Assembly (NCBI RefSeq): GCF_015209595.1
Contig: NZ_JADEYS010000012.1
Span: 78,275 to 142,274 of the forward strand
Source of the DNA: Pontibacterium sinense
Lineage (GTDB): Bacteria; Pseudomonadota; Gammaproteobacteria; Pseudomonadales; Balneatricaceae
Direction: 5' to 3'
Length of the DNA: 64,000 bases
Shown here in pieces: positions 28,175-37,118 of the stretch. Below the pieces are notes generated by a model. The model saw nothing but the letters and a program-made list of their open reading frames with translations. It did not search any database and was not told the origin of the DNA. The position numbers and the translations under genes were made by a program. Every line of letters begins with the position of its first letter. Within the stretch, counting starts at the first letter, position 1.

Positions 28175-28774
28175 ATGCTAAAAATACTTACCTCCAGCCG
28201 TAACCAGAAACTGATTAACGCCATCATTGATGCGGACTTGGATAAGCTTGCCCGACTGCTGACGAAATTTGATGCGGCAGCCTTGGATTCTCCGTTACGA
28301 GATAAGCAATCCGCAGCAGAGGTTGCTATTGGTGCTCAACAACCCAAGTCACTGGAACTGATCATGAATCAGGGGTGTAATGCGAATGCACTGGCCAGTT
28401 GCGGCCGGCCTTTATTGCTATTGGCTTTACAGCAATCTGAGAACAGTCTGAATCTGATCACTCAACTTCTACGCGCCGGTGCAGACGCCAACACGGATAA
28501 TTTGCTCAGCGCATGTTTCTATCACTGCTCTGAAACCGAACAGATGGTGCATCTGAGTCGCTTGATTGAATACGGGAGCCAGCTCACTCAGGACCCCGAT
28601 CTAATGCCTCTGGCATTAGGAACAGAGCGTCTTGAACTGATTCACTTCCTAATCAATTCAGGTGCAGAACTGCCTGCTGATATGGAATCGATACACTGCA
28701 GTGACGCCACACTGAGTTATGCCAAAAGGTGCGTGGACGACCGCAGAGTGCGAGAAATGATGCAGCAGTTCTAA
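28175..28774 (+). CDS. Ankyrin-repeat-like protein
   Basis: A 199-residue soluble protein with several degenerate ankyrin units, e.g. SLELIMNQGCNANALASCGR, LITQLLRAGADANTDN and LELIHFLINSGAELPAD. Ankyrin repeats mediate protein-protein contacts; the partner is unknown. It lies 6 bp after the metal permease, so the two are probably cotranscribed, but no functional link is visible. Confidence 0.75.
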   Translation: MLKILTSSRNQKLINAIIDADLDKLARLLTKFDAAALDSPLRDKQSAAEVAIGAQQPKSLELIMNQGCNANALASCGRPLLLLALQQSENSLNLITQLLRAGADANTDNLLSACFYHCSETEQMVHLSRLIEYGSQLTQDPDLMPLALGTERLELIHFLINSGAELPADMESIHCSDATLSYAKRCVDDRRVREMMQQF

Positions 28775-28932
28775 AATGACCTGGAACAATAAAAAACTGC
28801 TTTTGTGCACTTTGGAATCCATATTTTCTGCCAACCCTCTTCTCCTTTCAGAGAGCGTCTATACTGAATCTCTGTACGTTGTCCGCTCAGAGACGCAGCG
28901 ATATTAGAATAATATGCGAAGAGGATTCGAAG

Positions 28933-29115
28933 ATGTACTATCAGGCCGATCCGAATAAAGCACCGCAGTTGCAACGCGCAGAACCGCGCATTCGCAGGGA
29001 AGATATGATCCGGGAGCTGAGGCGCCAGGCTTCAGTATTAAGAGATGAAGGACAAACAGCCGCAGACTTCTTACTGGCAGAGCAATACGAAACCACTGCA
29101 GATATGCTGAATTAG
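28933..29115 (+). CDS. Small charged protein, 60 residues, unknown
   Basis: ATG 28933 follows GAAGAGGATTCGAAG, a good ribosome site. The product MYYQADPNKAPQLQRAEPR... is mostly helical and charged (REDMIRELRRQASVLRDEGQ) with no membrane segment. A start at 28879 would add 18 unsupported residues. Family not recognised; the ribosome site and composition make it likely real. Confidence 0.6.
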   Translation: MYYQADPNKAPQLQRAEPRIRREDMIRELRRQASVLRDEGQTAADFLLAEQYETTADMLN

Positions 29116-29164
29116 ATACCGGAAGCCCCGGTATGAACGGCGACAATAAAAGCGATGCGCGATA

Positions 29165-29190
29165 CAAGATCAGCTGCTTATGCAGCTGAT
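29165..29190. repeat. Perfect 11-bp hairpin between convergent genes
   Basis: AGATCAGCTGC-TTAT-GCAGCTGATCT lies between the small gene at 28933 (plus) and the RidA-like gene (minus). It has no clear T run; it may act as a weak bidirectional terminator or 3'-end stabiliser. Confidence 0.6.
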
Positions 29191-29212
29191 CTCCGTTGTG
29201 GCATAGGCTGCT

Positions 29213-29563
29213 TTACTTCTGCGCCGCAACCACTGATACCTCGACCAGCAATTCCTGACGTGCCATACGCGCTTCCACACATGCGCGAGCAGGAGCGTGA
29301 CCTTCAGGAACCCATGCATCCCATACAGCATTCATTGCTGCAAAATCCTTCATGTCACGAATGTACAACGTTGCGGACAGGATGTGCTCACGGTCACTTC
29401 CCGCCTGTTCCAGCAACGCATCAACTTTATCCAACATAGTCTGGGTCTGTTCTTCAATGCCCGCTGACGCATCCGCAGCAACCTGGCCGCAGAGATATAC
29501 TGTGTTGTTGTGAATAACGATACGGCTCATACGCTGGCCGGTTTCCATACGGGTAATGCTCAT
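29213..29563 (-). CDS. RidA/YjgF-family protein
   Basis: A 116-residue protein of the Rid superfamily: [59 protein letters not shown], then [19 protein letters not shown]. The conserved arginine of enamine/imine deaminases is seen in PARACVEA. RidA proteins hydrolyse reactive enamine intermediates of PLP enzymes; this belongs to a divergent subgroup, so the substrate is uncertain. Confidence 0.9.
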   Translation of the reverse strand: MSITRMETGQRMSRIVIHNNTVYLCGQVAADASAGIEEQTQTMLDKVDALLEQAGSDREHILSATLYIRDMKDFAAMNAVWDAWVPEGHAPARACVEARMARQELLVEVSVVAAQK

Positions 29564-29928
29564 CGGAAGACCTCCGGATTGAATTTAGTAGACGGAATTT
29601 TTACGAATAATAGCGCGCTTCGGCAGAAATAAAGCTGCGTTTTGCTGCGCTTTTCCAACGGAATTTATTGTCTTTTTATCATATGCAGAGCTATTTGCCA
29701 GAGGGCATCCAGGCATCTTTCAAATATGAAATCTAAACATGCTGCAGCAGCACATCAAACGAAAGTTGACTGGTGAATCATTTTTATCTGATTGATATTA
29801 GAGACTCATACATGGGGTTATCGATGTTCAAACTCAGGCCCTGACGATCAACTGCTACACCGTTCCATCTCGTACTCCAACGAAAATACCCACGAACACC
29901 CCACAATAAATATAAAAGGAGTCACATT
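29564..29928. other. Intergenic region upstream of the 54-residue gene
   Basis: 365 bp between the divergent RidA-like gene and the small gene at 29929. I see no gene with support, only a possible -35 TTGACT near 29765 without a good -10. Confidence 0.4.
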
Positions 29929-30093
29929 ATGGATTTTCACGCACTGGCAGAAGCCACCGGCAACCCTTATCGTGCCAAATCTCACCGTAAAGGTGTTAGA
30001 GTAGAGAAGGTCATTCGTATTGTGCAGCATGGCAATCTGCCAGAGAGTATCACTCAGGCTGATAAAGCCGACACTACTGCTCATCGCGTCTGA
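29929..30093 (+). CDS. Small basic protein, 54 residues, unknown
   Basis: ATG 29929 follows AAAAGGAG with about 8-bp spacing, a near-ideal ribosome site. The product starts MDFHALAEATGNPYRAKSHR and ends ADTTAHRV; it is basic in the middle (KSHRKGVRVEKVIRIVQHGN) and could bind nucleic acid (speculative). Family not recognised. A hairpin (30115-30134) separates it from the TIGR02647-type gene, and the two are probably cotranscribed. Confidence 0.6.
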   Translation: MDFHALAEATGNPYRAKSHRKGVRVEKVIRIVQHGNLPESITQADKADTTAHRV

Positions 30094-30114
30094 CCTGCTG
30101 TTACGTCTTATAGA

Positions 30115-30134
30115 ACCGGGCACCATCGCCCGGT
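30115..30134. repeat. Hairpin between two small genes
   Basis: ACCGGGC-ACCATC-GCCCGGT, a 7-bp GC-rich stem without a T run, 21 bp upstream of the next start codon. Confidence 0.5.
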
Positions 30135-30155
30135 CTGACAGAAGGAATCCGACGA

Positions 30156-30407
30156 ATGCCGTACTCTCAGTCTCTGCTTGACGAACTCAACCTGCTTAGC
30201 CAGTTTTCTCTGGAATCAACCCAGAGTGGTATCAAAGTCCATAACACGGCAGCAACAGAGATGATCGAAGCTGCACAGCGCTTGCACGATAAAGGCCTGA
30301 TCACTCAGGACGATGGTGGCTATCTGACCCCACTGGGACGTGATGCGCTGGAGCATAGTGAAGCCCTGCTACTGATTCTGACCACTGAAAGTCGTCAGCC
30401 AATCTGA
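30156..30407 (+). CDS. TIGR02647-family small protein
   Basis: An 83-residue protein with a winged-helix-like pattern: SLLDELNLLSQFSLESTQSG, then EAAQRLHDKGLITQDDGGYL and TPLGRDALEHSEALL. This matches the conserved hypothetical TIGR02647 family of gammaproteobacteria, for which no function is established. The C-terminal half looks like a two-helix DNA-binding module followed by a wing (inference). Confidence 0.78.
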   Translation: MPYSQSLLDELNLLSQFSLESTQSGIKVHNTAATEMIEAAQRLHDKGLITQDDGGYLTPLGRDALEHSEALLLILTTESRQPI

Positions 30408-30938
30408 TTATCTACGTCACAATATAAAAGCCACTGATAACACGGTGGCTTATGAGATGGTTCCCCGTATTTCAAGATATCTGTGTTGAAATGATCAAAA
30501 GGAGATCCATCTCCCACCCCCTCTATGCAATATAAGTCTTTGTAATCGATTCAGGTCAATTCTGCATTCGTGTTCCCGATGACTGACGATTCCGTCAGTG
30601 TCGCAAAAATCGCCTACGATAAAGCCCCTGAATCCCCGCTTACGCTGCAACTGTGCATTTTTATATGCCACGGCATCGTGAATTTTTCACTCAATGGCCG
30701 ATATCGTTGGGCGAATAAGCGTTTGTTCAGACCAGCGTAACCAATACGAAGCGATAGATCTCTGAGAGAGTGGTTCTTCTGGTATTAGGTACCAATAACA
30801 ACCCCAAAGGGACAGTCCCATTGAAGGATATTTAGCTTCTACATTGGGCGCGTGCGATAAACGTCTGGAATTACCGAAACCCTGTCGCGTCCATTGCAAC
30901 AAGGTGATCTCAGAGAAAGGGATATGTGTGCGATAAAG
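30408..30938. other. 531-bp intergenic stretch
   Basis: No supported gene. It contains AAGCCAC...GTGGCTT (about 30425-30450) just after the preceding gene, a possible weak terminator, and the perfect hairpin ACTGACG-ATTC-CGTCAGT (30582-30599). A 71-codon minus-strand ORF has no support. Confidence 0.5.
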
Positions 30939-31775
30939 TCAGTGTGTGCCAAACATATCCAGAGTTTCATGCTCTGAACTGTGGATTGTCTCGCCGATGA
31001 TGCGGCTGTCACGGTAAGCGGTGGGAGCCATACCGATATGTTTTTTGAAGACGCGGGTAAAGTATGATTGATCGCGAAAACCCACCGATAGTGCAATATC
31101 AAGCACCGTCATGTTTGGGTTTTGCAGAAGGCGCATTGCTTCTTCAATTCGAGTACGTTGCACAAACTCCTGAAATGTAATCCCACAAATTTTGCGGAAG
31201 CTGCGACTGAATTGGAATGGTCGCATACGACAAAGGCAGGCCATCTGTTCTTCCGAGATCTTTTCAGTCAGATGTTGCTGAATATAGGAGACCGCTGGGG
31301 CTAATGAGCGTTCCTCTTGCGTACCGTTATTAATGAAGCGAGCTTCTTCGGGAATGGGCGGAACATTAGATCCGTTGAAGGGGGTTGTTTCCCAGTGCTC
31401 ATGAGTATCTATCTGATTCTTCAGCTGGTGGATCTCTTGTTCGGTCTGTGCTGCGTTGAGCGGTTTAACCAAAAAATCCCATACCCTCATACGCAGTGCC
31501 CAAATTGCTAGCGCTTCAGAATGTTGCTCGGTTAGCAGCAAGACGGGCAAGGTCGGAAAGTTCATTCGCGTGGAACGTAACAGGTCTAAACCGTACTTAT
31601 CTGGGAAGTCGTAATCAAAACAGATGGCGCTGGGCGTTATGTCGGAAGGCGTCAACATCGCTGCTTGATCGGCACCGATCATTCGCACAACAAAATATTT
31701 TTCAAACAGGATAGAAACGCCTTCTTCACTTCTAGAGGCCTTCATGTCTATCCAGAGTAGGACTGATTTTTCCAT
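30939..31775 (-). CDS. REC-AraC response regulator divergent from the Tad locus
   Basis: The 278-residue protein joins a receiver-like domain (5-115) to an AraC-type double helix-turn-helix domain (160-258, ending in the GFRDQSYFTRVFKKHIGMAPTAYR-type pattern). The receiver keeps a candidate phospho-acceptor pair D54/D56, T82 and K104. ATG 31775 with GAAGGGA upstream is chosen over an in-frame start at 31856. Its divergent position suggests it controls flp and the Tad operon (inference). No partner kinase is adjacent. Confidence 0.85.
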   Translation of the reverse strand: MEKSVLLWIDMKASRSEEGVSILFEKYFVVRMIGADQAAMLTPSDITPSAICFDYDFPDKYGLDLLRSTRMNFPTLPVLLLTEQHSEALAIWALRMRVWDFLVKPLNAAQTEQEIHQLKNQIDTHEHWETTPFNGSNVPPIPEEARFINNGTQEERSLAPAVSYIQQHLTEKISEEQMACLCRMRPFQFSRSFRKICGITFQEFVQRTRIEEAMRLLQNPNMTVLDIALSVGFRDQSYFTRVFKKHIGMAPTAYRDSRIIGETIHSSEHETLDMFGTH

Positions 31776-32107
31776 GAATTTCCCTTCCACTATCACGATA
31801 CATGTGATCCGAAAGTGTACAGTTGCCGTTATGTATCTATTACGTACTGTAAACACTGTTTCATCTATTTTAGTTTATATCTGTACATCTATTAGCCATT
31901 TCGGCCTGTTTATAGTGTAAATCTCATGAAACATTTTCATTACTGAGCGTACGGTCCGAAAATTTGAATAGTGACAAGGTTTTCGCAAGATAGTCCCAAT
32001 GCCCCTCCAAATCCCCTCCTATAGTTCCCAGCGTGAGTTGATTGACATACCTGCATGCGAACGCTGATTCAAACAAGCAGGACATGCAAAAACCCGAGGA
32101 CAGAACA
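31776..32107. promoter_or_regulatory. Divergent control region between REC-AraC gene and flp
   Basis: This 332-bp stretch must hold both promoters. It has a near-palindrome GTGTACAGT (31815-31823) ... ACTGTAAACAC (31846-31856) and another CTGTAC near 31880, candidate regulator sites. Upstream of flp are TATAGT (32020-32025) and an isolated TTGACA (32042-32047); neither has a clear partner element. Confidence 0.4.
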
Positions 32108-32302
32108 ATGAAAACTTTTAAAGACACATTGATTGCTTTTCTGAAAGAAGAAGAAGGTCTGACTACTGTTGAGTACGCAGTGGCGGGTAGTTTGGTTGCC
32201 GCAGTCTTGGTTGTATCTTTCACTGAATTAGGTACTGCCGTTGGCGGTGCTATTAACACCTTGTGTACCAATGTCGGCGGTACCGATTGTGATGGTGCTT
32301 AA
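32108..32302 (+). CDS. flp: Flp-type pilin prepilin
   Basis: The 64-residue prepilin has a charged leader, the prepilin peptidase site G17/L18, and mature start LTTVEYAVAGSLVAAVLVV with the conserved Glu at +5 and Tyr at +6 of Flp pilins. Mature protein is about 47 residues and ends with two cysteines (NTLCTNVGGTDCDGA). Assembled in the inner membrane by TadA/B/C, it forms the Flp adhesion pilus. An in-frame start at 32042 is rejected. It is the first gene of the Tad operon. Confidence 0.94.
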   Translation: MKTFKDTLIAFLKEEEGLTTVEYAVAGSLVAAVLVVSFTELGTAVGGAINTLCTNVGGTDCDGA

Positions 32303-32360
32303 TCAGGATGATTGAAGAACTGATGTAAACCAGCTGGGGACAGAGAGGGAGGAAAGAACA

Positions 32361-32942
32361 ATGTTGGGCTATTTAACATACGACCTGTCTACTGTTTTTC
32401 TCCTGCTGGTACTCATGACTGCGGCGCTAACGGATTTGCGCCGCAATCGTATTCCCAACTGGCTGACATACAGCTCTTTACTGGTTGGCCTGACTCTGCA
32501 AACGCTGTTTTTGGGCCTGGATGGGTTGATCACTGCGCTGACTGGCGCGGCAGTAGGATTGGCCATCTTCCTACCTTTCTATTTGACGGGAGGCATGGGA
32601 GCTGGCGATGTGAAGCTAATGGTAGCAGTAGGCAGCCTGACGACGGTGAAAATTGCAGCTTTATCCGCTGCTTTTGGATTATGTCTGGGAGGTGTCTACG
32701 CTTTGATGCTTATTACCAGCAGAGGGGAGTGGGCATCGTTTGTGCAACGCTACGCCGTGGCCATACATTCCAAACATATCTCTAGTCCTAACACAGACTC
32801 AATCGCTGGGCGTCGTTTCCCTTTTGGTGTAGCTATCGCAGGGGGATGCGTTTTAGCACTTGGCTGGTATTCAGAGCTGGACTTTTATCACTTAAGTAGC
32901 GAGTTGAGCTATCGGTGGCAATTGTGGGGAGAAGGACAATGA
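32361..32942 (+). CDS. tadV: Flp prepilin peptidase (TadV/CpaA)
   Basis: A 193-residue A24-family aspartic peptidase of the inner membrane with about five hydrophobic segments. The catalytic aspartates are D25 in TDLRRNRIPNW and D83 in GGMGAGDVKLM. It cleaves the leader of Flp prepilin and TadE/F-type pseudopilins. It lacks the N-methyltransferase domain of PilD, as usual for TadV. Its stop overlaps the next gene's ATG (ATGA). Confidence 0.93.
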   Translation: MLGYLTYDLSTVFLLLVLMTAALTDLRRNRIPNWLTYSSLLVGLTLQTLFLGLDGLITALTGAAVGLAIFLPFYLTGGMGAGDVKLMVAVGSLTTVKIAALSAAFGLCLGGVYALMLITSRGEWASFVQRYAVAIHSKHISSPNTDSIAGRRFPFGVAIAGGCVLALGWYSELDFYHLSSELSYRWQLWGEGQ

Positions 32943-34276
32943 ATTCCCATTTACTTAACGAAGACGTATTAGAAGATAACGGCCTTAGAACGCGCGCACC
33001 GCGACCAACTACGGTGGAAGAAACAGGGCTTTCCCTGCACTTTTTGGCTGAACTCTTTGTTAAACACATCAATGATGCTGGGTTGCTGACCCTTAAACAA
33101 ATAATGCAACGGGTGGCTCTCTCTGGCCCGGTGATTGAGAACATTGTCAGCTTCCTGCGTAAGGAAGTATTGATCGAGGTTCATTCACGTGGTTTTGAAC
33201 AACGAGAGCTATATTACGGACTGACCCAGCGCGGTCGTGACTATGCCGTTGATGCGTTTGCAAAGAGTGGTTATGTCGGTCCGGCACCTGTGCCAATCGA
33301 GTTATATCGTGAAGTTGTTGCGGCTCAGTCCGTACATAACTATACCGTGACTCGCGACCATTTCTGTCGTGCCTTTTCCAAAATTTCACTCAAGTCTGAG
33401 ATTAAAGAACAGCTTGGACCTGCGCTGAATTCTGGCCGAGCCATCTTTATTTATGGACCCGCTGGTACCGGTAAAACCTACATTACTCAAAAGATGATGG
33501 CGCTGTTTGATGACAGCTGTCTCATACCCTACTCGCTGGAAATTGATGGCAGCGTTGTCAGTTTGTTTGATCCTTTGATTCACCATCCGGTTGAAGAATT
33601 GAAGACTAATCCCAATCTGCGCCTCAATGATGATTACGACGCACGCTTCGTACTATGTGAGCGACCTGTTGTGATCACCGGTGGTGAGCTGGGAATGGAG
33701 ATGCTTGAAGTGAGTTTTAATGGTGTGCTGAAGGAGTATCAGGCACCGCTGCAGCTCAAAGCAAATAACGGCATTTTCATCATTGATGATATGGGACGTC
33801 AACGTGCGACGCCGATGGAGATCTTCAACCGCTGGATTGTACCCCTGGAAGAACACAAAGATTACCTGACACTGAGTGCAGGTAAGCATGTGCAGACGCC
33901 GTTTGATCAGGTGGTAGTGTTTTCTTCTAACATCAATCCGCTGGATCTGGCTGATGAAGCCTTCCTGCGACGTATTGGTTACAAGGTGTACTTCGGTTTC
34001 CTGGAGCCGAACCACTACGAGCAGATTTGGCGTCAGGAGTGTGCCGAGCGCAACATTCCGTTCGACCCTGAATTATTGCACTACGCGCTTTACCAGTTAC
34101 ATGGAACCAAAGGCGTTGCTCTGCGCCCTTGTCACCCTCGTGACCTGTTGGGGATGGCCTGGGATCGATTTCAGTATCAAGGGGGAGAGGGCCAGTTACA
34201 GCCTGAACACCTTGACTGGGCGTGGGACAGTTACTTTGTAAGTCTGGATGAGCAACAGCAGATGACCGAACGTTAA
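32939..34276 (+). CDS. Winged-helix/AAA+ ATPase within the Tad locus, unknown role
   Basis: The 445-residue protein has a winged-helix-like N-terminal region (about 35-110: LLTLKQIMQRVALSG, LIEVHSRGFEQRELYYGLTQ) and an AAA+ ATPase domain with Walker A GPAGTGKT (173-180), Walker B IFIIDDMG (279-286), sensor-like VVVFSSN and a likely arginine finger EAFLRRIG. It is translationally coupled to tadV and precedes rcpC. It is not TadA or TadZ, which are encoded downstream, nor any classical Tad component I know. It could be a regulatory or assembly ATPase. Confidence 0.85.
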   Translation: MNSHLLNEDVLEDNGLRTRAPRPTTVEETGLSLHFLAELFVKHINDAGLLTLKQIMQRVALSGPVIENIVSFLRKEVLIEVHSRGFEQRELYYGLTQRGRDYAVDAFAKSGYVGPAPVPIELYREVVAAQSVHNYTVTRDHFCRAFSKISLKSEIKEQLGPALNSGRAIFIYGPAGTGKTYITQKMMALFDDSCLIPYSLEIDGSVVSLFDPLIHHPVEELKTNPNLRLNDDYDARFVLCERPVVITGGELGMEMLEVSFNGVLKEYQAPLQLKANNGIFIIDDMGRQRATPMEIFNRWIVPLEEHKDYLTLSAGKHVQTPFDQVVVFSSNINPLDLADEAFLRRIGYKVYFGFLEPNHYEQIWRQECAERNIPFDPELLHYALYQLHGTKGVALRPCHPRDLLGMAWDRFQYQGGEGQLQPEHLDWAWDSYFVSLDEQQQMTER

Positions 34277-34298
34277 TGCCTCGAGGGAGGGTTTAATC

Positions 34299-35069
34299 AT
34301 GTTTAAACGCAGAACGCTGACCTTGTTCTTCTTATCGATCGCCTTCGCCGTTGGTGCGGCGTGGATTGCAAACAACTGGATCAGTTCGCAGCAGACAACT
34401 GTCGCGAAACAGGAAGAGATAGGAACGCCGGTTGTACTGGCAGCTCTAGATATTCCCTATGGGCATACGATCGAAAAACGTCACCTCAAAGTTGTGATGA
34501 TGCCTAAGGATGTCGCTCCGGAAAATAGTTTTCACGCCATTGATGATGTGATTGGAAAAGTCACCACAGACATCTTGTTGCCTGGGGAAATTATTCGTAT
34601 GGAGCGCGTTTCTGATCACCTGGAAGGCGCAACCTTGGCGGCCTTGATTGAACCCAATATGCGTGCATTTACAGTTCGCGTAAATGATGTCGTAGGTGTG
34701 GCCGGTTTCCTGCTACCAGGTAATAAGGTGGATGTAATTTCGTCACGATCTTCCGGTAATAGCAAGCGTGTCATTACAGAGACAGTGCTTAAGGATATCA
34801 AGGTACTTGCGGTTGACCAGACCGCCCGGACTGATAAAAACGATCCGGTTGTGGTGCGTGCCGTTACTCTGGAAGTGACGCCTAGACAGGCGGAACAGCT
34901 GGCGAAAGCACGTGGCGAAGGCAACATCCAGCTGACCTTGCGTAATCCGGTAGAAGAGCCGAAGCAGGTCGCAAAAGCAAAACCAAAACCAAAACGTACC
35001 TATGTCGCACCACCTAAAGTGATCGTGATTAAAGGTACACAGTGGCAGTCGAAGAAGGTTCCGATGTAA
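34299..35069 (+). CDS. rcpC: Flp pilus assembly protein CpaB/RcpC
   Basis: A 256-residue protein with an N-terminal membrane anchor (TLFFLSIAFAVGAAWI), then an SAF domain (VVLAALDIPYGHTIEKRHL) and the RcpC/CpaB domain (RAFTVRVNDVVGVAGFLLPG, VDVISSR). RcpC is periplasmic and associates with the secretin. The C-terminus is Lys/Pro-rich (AKAKPKPKRTYVAPPK), suggesting contact with the envelope. GGAGGG precedes the ATG. Confidence 0.93.
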   Translation: MFKRRTLTLFFLSIAFAVGAAWIANNWISSQQTTVAKQEEIGTPVVLAALDIPYGHTIEKRHLKVVMMPKDVAPENSFHAIDDVIGKVTTDILLPGEIIRMERVSDHLEGATLAALIEPNMRAFTVRVNDVVGVAGFLLPGNKVDVISSRSSGNSKRVITETVLKDIKVLAVDQTARTDKNDPVVVRAVTLEVTPRQAEQLAKARGEGNIQLTLRNPVEEPKQVAKAKPKPKRTYVAPPKVIVIKGTQWQSKKVPM

Positions 35070-35157
35070 TGCAGTTGCACAACAAATGAAGTGTGGAGAT
35101 TCATGAAGCCTTAAAAGACCTCGTGATCAAGCCACAAGGGAAAGCAGAGGAATGATC

Positions 35158-36801
35158 ATGGCATATTCAGCAACCATAATGCATACAGGCCGTCACAGCC
35201 TGTCGGAAAGATGGCTTTTGCAGCTGCTCATGCTGCTGCTGGTCGCTTCACTGGCGTTCAGTAAGGTTCATGCAGCAGCTGAGGCCGTCGCTCTGGAAAG
35301 AGTCGCTCAAATCGTCAATGTTCCGCTTTATAAGTCTCGAATTATTCAACTTGGGGGGCCGGTTCACAAAATATCAGTCGGTAATAAAGAAGTGGCTGAT
35401 ATCTTGGTGATGCGAGCCAATCAGGTGTATATCGTTGGGAACGGAATAGGCACCACCAACATTCTTATGTGGGACAGTAAGAACAATCTCACTCAATCGT
35501 TGGATGTAGAGGTCACCCCAGACCTGAATTCCTTAAAAGCCAAATTGCATCAGCTTCTGCCGGGTGAACCCATCCGTGTGAATACGTCACAGGGCGCGAT
35601 TGTCCTCAGTGGCGAATTATCCAATGCATTGAGCATGGATACAGCGATGAAAGTCGCACATAGCTATCTACAGGAACCATCTTCAGACGGTGCCACCCAG
35701 AAAGGGAACGTCATTAACCTCATGAGCATCGGTGGCTCGCAACAGGTGATGTTGAAAGTGACCGTTGCTGAGGTATCCCGATCAGTGATTAAGCGATTAG
35801 GCGTTAAGTTTCACGCCTTCGCCGAGGGGGGTGATGTGAACTTCGGCGCGGTGAACGGCGGTGCGAGCTTCCCTGATCTGGTAGATGAAAATGGCCTTCG
35901 CCGGGGGCTGTTTAACAGCGGTGCCGTTACCGGACCTGCGGTAGACGAGTTTGCGCCAGGGAATCTGTCGATTCCTGATAAGGGGATTTTTGCTAGCTTC
36001 CTGGATGACGACTTCATGTTCTCACTGGCTATCGATGCCGCTAAAGAGAACGGTCTTGCCAAGGTGTTGGCAGAGCCGACATTGACTGCGCTAACGGGCC
36101 AGGAAGCTGAATTCCTGTCTGGTGGTGAATTTCCTATCCCAGTGCCGGACGATGATGGGATCACTATTGAGTTTAAAGAGTTTGGGGTCGGTCTGAAGTT
36201 CATTCCGGTAGTACTGGACTCCGGTCGCATTAACTTAAATCTCAATGTAAGTGTCAGCGAGTTGACCAGCTCCAGTTCAATATCGATCGGAACGGGTTCT
36301 GGTACATCCGCCAGTTCAAGTTTTTTCGTGCCAGCGTTAACCAAGCGCAGTGCTCGCTCAACAGTTGAGCTGGGAGATGGGCAGACCATTGGTATTGCAG
36401 GATTGATTAACGAAAACATGCGTGATGCTGTCTCTAAATTTCCTGGCTTAGGTGACATCCCAGTATTGGGACATCTGTTCCGCAGCCAAGAGTATGAGAA
36501 AGGTGAAACCGAGCTGGTGATCTTAGTGACGCCAACACTCGCTCAGCCATTTAATGCAGACGAAATCGTACTGCCGGGTGCCGGCTTCGTAGAGCCGAAT
36601 GATTTCGAGTTCTACCTGCTGGGGAAAACTCATACGGTGGTTACATCTGATACTGCAAGCGAAGAAGCACCCGCCAGCGAAGAAGATTCAGCACTAGAGG
36701 AAGAACCTACGGCCGAAAGCTTTGCTGTTGATGACTCCGACTCGGTCATACGATCGGCCGCTGGAGGATCGGAAAGCACCTTTGGGCACAGTATTAACTA
36801 G
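35158..36801 (+). CDS. rcpA: Flp pilus outer-membrane secretin RcpA/CpaC
   Basis: A 547-residue secretin forming the outer-membrane channel for the Flp pilus. It has a signal peptide (LLQLLMLLLVASLAFS..VHA), an N-terminal pilus/BON-like domain (VGNKEVADILVMRANQVYIVG) and a C-terminal secretin domain (EPTLTALTGQEAEFLSGGEFPIP, then TVELGDGQTIGIAGLI and GDIPVLGHLFRS). ATG 35158 is preferred over 35152 because AGAGGA lies six bases before it. A long acidic tail (EEAPASEEDSALEEEP) follows the secretin core and is unusual. Confidence 0.94.
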   Translation: MAYSATIMHTGRHSLSERWLLQLLMLLLVASLAFSKVHAAAEAVALERVAQIVNVPLYKSRIIQLGGPVHKISVGNKEVADILVMRANQVYIVGNGIGTTNILMWDSKNNLTQSLDVEVTPDLNSLKAKLHQLLPGEPIRVNTSQGAIVLSGELSNALSMDTAMKVAHSYLQEPSSDGATQKGNVINLMSIGGSQQVMLKVTVAEVSRSVIKRLGVKFHAFAEGGDVNFGAVNGGASFPDLVDENGLRRGLFNSGAVTGPAVDEFAPGNLSIPDKGIFASFLDDDFMFSLAIDAAKENGLAKVLAEPTLTALTGQEAEFLSGGEFPIPVPDDDGITIEFKEFGVGLKFIPVVLDSGRINLNLNVSVSELTSSSSISIGTGSGTSASSSFFVPALTKRSARSTVELGDGQTIGIAGLINENMRDAVSKFPGLGDIPVLGHLFRSQEYEKGETELVILVTPTLAQPFNADEIVLPGAGFVEPNDFEFYLLGKTHTVVTSDTASEEAPASEEDSALEEEPTAESFAVDDSDSVIRSAAGGSESTFGHSIN

Positions 36802-36815
36802 CAGAGGACAGGACA

Positions 36816-37100
36816 ATGAAACTATCAGAAATTCAGATGCCAGTTGTTGTTCTTCTGCTAAGCGCTGCAGTGGGTGGGTGTGCTGGATACGGCAACTCCG
36901 CCCTGCCAGAACAGGGTGAAGGTTACCACCAAGTGACTGAACTTCAGACAGCAAATCCTGACAGGGTGGTTGAGGATGGAAACCCACCGCTGGATGGCAC
37001 TATTGCTGCGCGAGTTGTTAAAACCTACCGAGCGGATGCCGGTGACAGAAGTGCCGTTAAAAATACCATTGAGGTCAATATTGGCGGCGGTAGTAAATAG
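36816..37100 (+). CDS. Small Tad-locus lipoprotein
   Basis: A 94-residue precursor with a lipobox VGGC (Cys at about 22) after a hydrophobic stretch. The mature part is short and ends with DAGDRSAVKNTIEVNIGGGSK. It occupies the place of RcpB/CpaD, the lipoprotein partner of the secretin, but is much shorter and I cannot show homology. It is likely in the outer membrane near RcpA. It lies 14 bp after rcpA. Confidence 0.75.
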   Translation: MKLSEIQMPVVVLLLSAAVGGCAGYGNSALPEQGEGYHQVTELQTANPDRVVEDGNPPLDGTIAARVVKTYRADAGDRSAVKNTIEVNIGGGSK

Positions 37101-37118
37101 ATCTTGATACACACTCTA

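Noticed and set aside
35811..36458. 215-codon antisense ORF within rcpA
   Set aside because: Shadow of the secretin gene; composition follows the opposite strand and there is no independent start signal.
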